Source of the DNA: Acidobacteriota bacterium
GTDB lineage: Bacteria; Acidobacteriota; Terriglobia; Terriglobales; Acidobacteriaceae
Length of the DNA stretch: 9,382 bases
Direction of reading: 5' to 3'
Assembly: GCA_021781255.1 (NCBI GenBank)
Contig: JAJXXG010000496.1
Location: 1 to 9,382, forward strand
Shown: in pieces, positions 6,358 to 9,382 of the stretch
Layout of the letters: the number at the start of each line of letters is the position of its first letter
Numbering within the stretch: the stretch's first letter is position 1
Program-made: the position numbers and the translations under genes
The notes under the pieces: generated by a model
What the model saw: the letters and a program-made list of their open reading frames with translations, nothing else
What the model was told of the DNA's origin: nothing
Databases searched by the model: none

Positions 6358-7653
6358 CTGCCGCACTACCTCGCCGTTCTTCATCACAAACTTCACGTGC
6401 TCCACCACGCTGATGTCCTGCAGCGGGTTTCCGGGCACGGCGATGATGTCGGCGTAGTAGCCGGGCTTCAACTCGCCAATCTGCCCGTGCCAGCCCAGCA
6501 GCTTTGCGCCGTTCAGCATGTCGGCCTGCAGCACGGCCAGCGGCGACAAGCCATAGCGCGCCATCAGCGTCAGTTCGCGGGCCTGAGTGCCGTGCGGAAA
6601 CGGCCCCACATCCGAGCCCACGGCAAACTGCACGCCCGCCGCCACCTGCTTCTTGAACTCGGCAATCTTGTAGTCCAGCATTGCTGCCTCGCTCGCGGCC
6701 TGGTCCTGCGACTCGCGATGCTGCGCGAAGTACTCGAAGATGGCGAACGTGGGCACGGCAAAGATGCCCTTCTGCTTCATCAGCCGCATCGTCTCGTCGC
6801 TCAGTTGCGTGGCGTGGTCAATGGAGGCCACCCCGGCCTGCGCCGCGTACAGCGTACCCGGCTCGCCCATCGCGTGCACGCCCACCGTCGTGCCCAGGCG
6901 CCGGGCCTCCGCCACGGCCTCCGCAAGCTGCTCGGCGGTGTACTGGTAGGGAGTTTGCAGCACGCCGTTTACCATGCGGTCCTTGCCCGTCTCGTAGATC
7001 TTCACAAAGCTCGAGCCCTGCTTGTGCTGCTCGCGGATTACCTCCACCAGCTGCTCCGCGTCGTTCGCGCGGTCGGCGTTGGAGAAGACATGCTGCGCCG
7101 GATTGAACTGGTTCGCATCCTCGTGGCCGCCCAGAATATCAATGGCGTTGCCGCTGATGCGCATGCGCGGCCCAGGAATCATGCCCTGATCAATGGCGTT
7201 GCGAATGGCTGTGTCCGCGGAGCCAGCGCCCTCGGTGCCCATGTCGCGCTCGGCGGTAAAGCCCGCCATCAGGTCGGCCTTCGCGGCCTGCTCAGCCAGA
7301 ATCACGCGCCACGGCACGGACTCCTGCACGGTCTGCAGGTCTTCGGCTCCGGGATGCAGAAACAGGTGTACGTGTGCGTCAATCAGGCCGGGCAGCAGCG
7401 TGGTGTCGCCCAAGTCAAGGACGCGCGTACCCGCCGGATGCTCGACCGACGTGCCCACGGCGCGAATGCGCTCGCCCTCCACCAGCACCTCACCCGGCGA
7501 AAGGATCTTGCCGCTGCTCACATCCAGCAGCCGCTGCGCATGCAGCACGATGGATGTGGCGGGCTGTTGCGCTGCGGCGTAAGCCGCGCACGCGGCAAGC
7601 GTGAGGGCCGATGCCAACTGGAGAGACAGGCGAGACAAGCACAATTTCCGCAT
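6355..7653 (-). CDS. Exported metal-dependent amidohydrolase, prolidase-like
   Basis: This 432-residue protein belongs to the amidohydrolase superfamily, in the imidazolonepropionase/Xaa-Pro dipeptidase-like group. The metal ligands are all visible: H94 and H96 in IDAHVHL, K218 in SSFVKIYETG (probable carboxylated Lys bridging two metals), H260 in VGVHAMG, H280 in IDHATQ and D348 in VGSDVGPF. A typical small beta-sandwich surrounds the barrel at both ends (LPGLIDAH and GYYADIIAVPGNPLQDI). The N-terminus is a signal peptide. It offers both a lipobox-like LAAC (C22) and an SPase I site after AYAAA (about residue 28), so it may be a lipoprotein or free periplasmic enzyme. Related enzymes cleave Xaa-Pro dipeptides or similar amides, but the substrate cannot be read from sequence. 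It lies 48 nt downstream of the dehydrogenase gene on the same strand, probably co-transcribed. No SD precedes the ATG. Confidence 0.85.
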   Translation of the reverse strand: MRKLCLSRLSLQLASALTLAACAAYAAAQQPATSIVLHAQRLLDVSSGKILSPGEVLVEGERIRAVGTSVEHPAGTRVLDLGDTTLLPGLIDAHVHLFLHPGAEDLQTVQESVPWRVILAEQAAKADLMAGFTAERDMGTEGAGSADTAIRNAIDQGMIPGPRMRISGNAIDILGGHEDANQFNPAQHVFSNADRANDAEQLVEVIREQHKQGSSFVKIYETGKDRMVNGVLQTPYQYTAEQLAEAVAEARRLGTTVGVHAMGEPGTLYAAQAGVASIDHATQLSDETMRLMKQKGIFAVPTFAIFEYFAQHRESQDQAASEAAMLDYKIAEFKKQVAAGVQFAVGSDVGPFPHGTQARELTLMARYGLSPLAVLQADMLNGAKLLGWHGQIGELKPGYYADIIAVPGNPLQDISVVEHVKFVMKNGEVVRQ

Positions 7654-7701
7654 GCATTGACTATGCCGCCGCAGGCCCCGCCTTGTCGATGCGGATTCGC
7701 C

Positions 7702-8880
7702 TCAGTACGCCGCGATCCCCGTCAGATGCTGTCCCAGGATGAGCGCGTGAATGTCGTGCGTGCCCTCGTAGGTCTTCACGGACTCCAGGTTCATCATGTG
7801 GCGCATGATCGGATAGTCCTCCGTGATGCCGTTCGCGCCCAGGATGTCCCGCGCTATCCGCGCACACTCCAGCGCCATCCACACATTGTTGCGCTTGGCC
7901 ATGGAGATGTGTTCGTGGCCCATGGTGCCCGCATCCTTCAGCCGGCCCACGTGCAATGACAGCAGTTGCCCCTTGGAGATTTCGCTGGCCATCCACACCA
8001 GCTTTTCCTGGATGAGCTGATGGCTCGCAATCGGCTGCCCGCGAAACTGCTTGCGCATTTTGGCGTATTGCAGCGCCGTGTCATAGCAGGCCATGGCCGC
8101 GCCAATTGCGCCCCAGCTGATGCCGTATCGCGCCTGGTTCAGGCACATCAGCGGACTCTTCAGGCCGCCCGTTCCCGGCAGCAGATTCTTTGCCGGAATA
8201 TGCACATCCTGCAGCGAGAGGCCGCTGGTCACGGATGCGCGCAGGCTCCACTTGCCATGCACCTCGTCGGCGCGAAAACCGGGGCGGTCCGTCTCCACCA
8301 GAAAGCCGCGCACGCGGCCGTCTTCGTCGTCCACCCTGGCCCAGATCACCGCCACGTCCGCAATGTTGCCCGAGGTGATCCACATCTTCTCGCCGTTCAG
8401 GATGTACTCATCGCCCGAGCGGTGCGCCGTGGTCGTCATGCCGCCGGGGTTGGAGCCGAAGCCGGGCTCCGTCAGCCCAAAGCAGCCGATCTTTTCGCCT
8501 GCCGCCAGCGCGGGCAGCCACGTGTCCTTCTGCTCGTCCGAGCCGAAGGTGTAGATGGGATACATCACCAGTCCCGACTGCACGCTGGCAAAGCTGCGCA
8601 GCCCGGAGTCGCCGCGTTCCAGCTCCTGCATCACCAGCCCGTACTCCACGTTGGACATGCCGGCGCAGCCGTAGCCCTCAAGATTCGCGCCAAAGAAGCC
8701 CAGCTCGCCCATCTTGCGCACCAGCTCGCGCGGAAAGCGCCCCGTGCGGAAGCACTCCTCGATGATGGGAATGATGTTGTCTTCCACGAAGTCGCGCGCC
8801 GTGCGCCGCACCAGCAGCTCGTCTTCATTGAAGATGGAGTCAAGATTGAGAAAGTCAAAGCTCTGAAATTTAAAGCTCAT
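7702..8880 (-). CDS. gcdH: Acyl-CoA dehydrogenase, probably glutaryl-CoA dehydrogenase
   Basis: Glutaryl-CoA dehydrogenase oxidises and decarboxylates glutaryl-CoA to crotonyl-CoA in lysine, tryptophan and aromatic-acid breakdown, using FAD and passing electrons to ETF. The 392-residue product has the full acyl-CoA dehydrogenase fold. FAD-contact motifs are CFGLTEPGFGSNPGGM (133-148) and WITSG (167-171). The segment CLNQARYGISWG (246-257), RNNVWMALECARIARD and the C-terminal TYEGTHDIHALILG closely follow the human glutaryl-CoA dehydrogenase sequence as I remember it. The catalytic base is E372. R95 in DSGLRSFASVQS matches the arginine that binds the substrate carboxylate, which favours glutaryl-CoA over simple acyl-CoAs. 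The start is supported by AGGT six nt upstream. The decarboxylating and non-decarboxylating forms cannot be separated with confidence here. It is followed by the amidohydrolase gene, with no obvious pathway link. Confidence 0.86.
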   Translation of the reverse strand: MSFKFQSFDFLNLDSIFNEDELLVRRTARDFVEDNIIPIIEECFRTGRFPRELVRKMGELGFFGANLEGYGCAGMSNVEYGLVMQELERGDSGLRSFASVQSGLVMYPIYTFGSDEQKDTWLPALAAGEKIGCFGLTEPGFGSNPGGMTTTAHRSGDEYILNGEKMWITSGNIADVAVIWARVDDEDGRVRGFLVETDRPGFRADEVHGKWSLRASVTSGLSLQDVHIPAKNLLPGTGGLKSPLMCLNQARYGISWGAIGAAMACYDTALQYAKMRKQFRGQPIASHQLIQEKLVWMASEISKGQLLSLHVGRLKDAGTMGHEHISMAKRNNVWMALECARIARDILGANGITEDYPIMRHMMNLESVKTYEGTHDIHALILGQHLTGIAAY

Positions 8881-8886
8881 GATGGC

Positions 8887-8890
8887 ACCT
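8887..8890 (-). promoter_or_regulatory. Ribosome binding site of the dehydrogenase gene
   Basis: On the minus strand AGGT ends 6 nt before the ATG at 8880. A stronger purine run, GAGAGGAA (8902-8895), is at a longer distance of 14 nt. A weak promoter candidate lies further upstream: TTGCCG (8948-8943), 17 bp, TAGCCT (8925-8920), with only four and three consensus matches. Confidence 0.45.
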
Positions 8891-8967
8891 GCCGTTCCTC
8901 TCGGAAATCCAAAACAGCAAGGCTAGCAGAACTGGCGAAGGGCGGCAAAGCTGCGCCGGCGGCGATA

Positions 8968-9382
8968 TCAGTCGTCGTCGCCCAGGTCGTCGCCGTAGGT
9001 GGGATAGGGCTGCGGCTCGTTGCTGGTCAGCATGCCTCGCAGCGTCCACAGATCCGCCTGCACTTGCTTCCAGTGCCGTGGATCCTGCTTCGTCGTAATC
9101 GGCGCATTGGCGTCGGCGTAGTAGGCCTCGATGTCGATCTTGATGCCCGGCGGAATCGGACGCAGCGGGTGCCGCGTCAGCCGGTGCAGCAGGCTGGCAT
9201 AGGTGGCGTCCGTCAGCGGATAGCCGCCCGGCCTGACCACATGCCCCGTGTCCAGGTCGCGGTTCGGCAGCGGGTGATCGGGATTGCGCGAGTGCAGCAG
9301 CAGGTCGGCGTAGGCGGCCGGGTCATCGACGCTCAGTTGCAGCGCCGCCGGCGTCACCACCGCGGGCTCCTGTGGCGAGGGC
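8968..9382 (-). CDS. Unrecognised protein, C-terminal part only
   Basis: The frame is open from the right edge of the window to a TGA at 8968-8970, giving 137 visible residues. Because it continues past the edge without a stop, the GTG at 9360 is probably internal and the true start lies outside. I do not recognise the family. The visible part has no membrane segment or signal peptide. It holds a helical-looking DDPAAYADLLLHSRNP segment, a Pro/Arg-rich RHPLRPIPPGIKIDIEAYY segment, and a very acidic end (GDDLGDDD). The third-position GC and ordered amino-acid pattern resemble the neighbouring genes, which supports it being real. It lies 87 nt upstream of the dehydrogenase gene on the same strand, so the three minus-strand genes could form one unit, although the gap is large enough for a separate promoter. 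Confidence 0.65.
   Translation of the reverse strand, partial: PSPQEPAVVTPAALQLSVDDPAAYADLLLHSRNPDHPLPNRDLDTGHVVRPGGYPLTDATYASLLHRLTRHPLRPIPPGIKIDIEAYYADANAPITTKQDPRHWKQVQADLWTLRGMLTSNEPQPYPTYGDDLGDDD

Noticed and set aside
6397..7959. 520-codon plus-strand open frame across the amidohydrolase and dehydrogenase genes
   Set aside because: It spans two genes with clear catalytic motifs on the minus strand. Its own translation is rich in Arg, His, Leu and Ala with no family signal.

Overview
This is a GC-rich window with six full or nearly complete genes and one partial gene. It looks like chromosome from an acidobacterium, probably subdivision 1 (Acidobacteriaceae-like). That placement rests on overall gene character: an OmpA-type porin carrying Ig-like domains and a lysine-rich C-terminal domain, a secreted BNR-repeat propeller, and a futalosine-pathway menaquinone enzyme. 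It was not checked by any search. There are no RNA genes, insertion sequences, CRISPR arrays or phage genes. I do not see a clear new biological system; the most unusual material is in regulation and protein architecture.

Layout. Positions 1-362 are non-coding and lead into nuoB (363-938, +). A CRP/FNR-like palindrome, a -10-like hexamer and a purine-rich SD-like run lie just before its start. nuoB has no other complex I gene beside it. After two small hairpins and a 273-nt gap comes a 580-residue OmpA-family outer-membrane protein (1212-2954, +). A hairpin-rich gap (2955-3147) separates it from a 671-residue secreted protein made of Asp-box (BNR/sortilin-like) repeats (3148-5163, +). Then comes mqnE, aminofutalosine synthase (5203-6354, +). 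Its stop codon directly abuts the stop codon of a convergent minus-strand gene. The minus-strand block reads from right to left: a partial unrecognised protein (8968-9382), a glutaryl-CoA dehydrogenase-like acyl-CoA dehydrogenase (7702-8880) and an exported metal-dependent amidohydrolase (6355-7653).

How the genes relate. There is no single pathway. Three products touch the respiratory quinone system: NuoB is part of the NADH:quinone oxidoreductase, MqnE makes a menaquinone precursor, and glutaryl-CoA dehydrogenase normally passes electrons through ETF to the quinone pool. This is a loose thematic link and not evidence of co-regulation. The OmpA-like protein, the BNR protein and the amidohydrolase are all exported. 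Large open frames opposite the real genes (over 500 codons) are by-products of high GC content.
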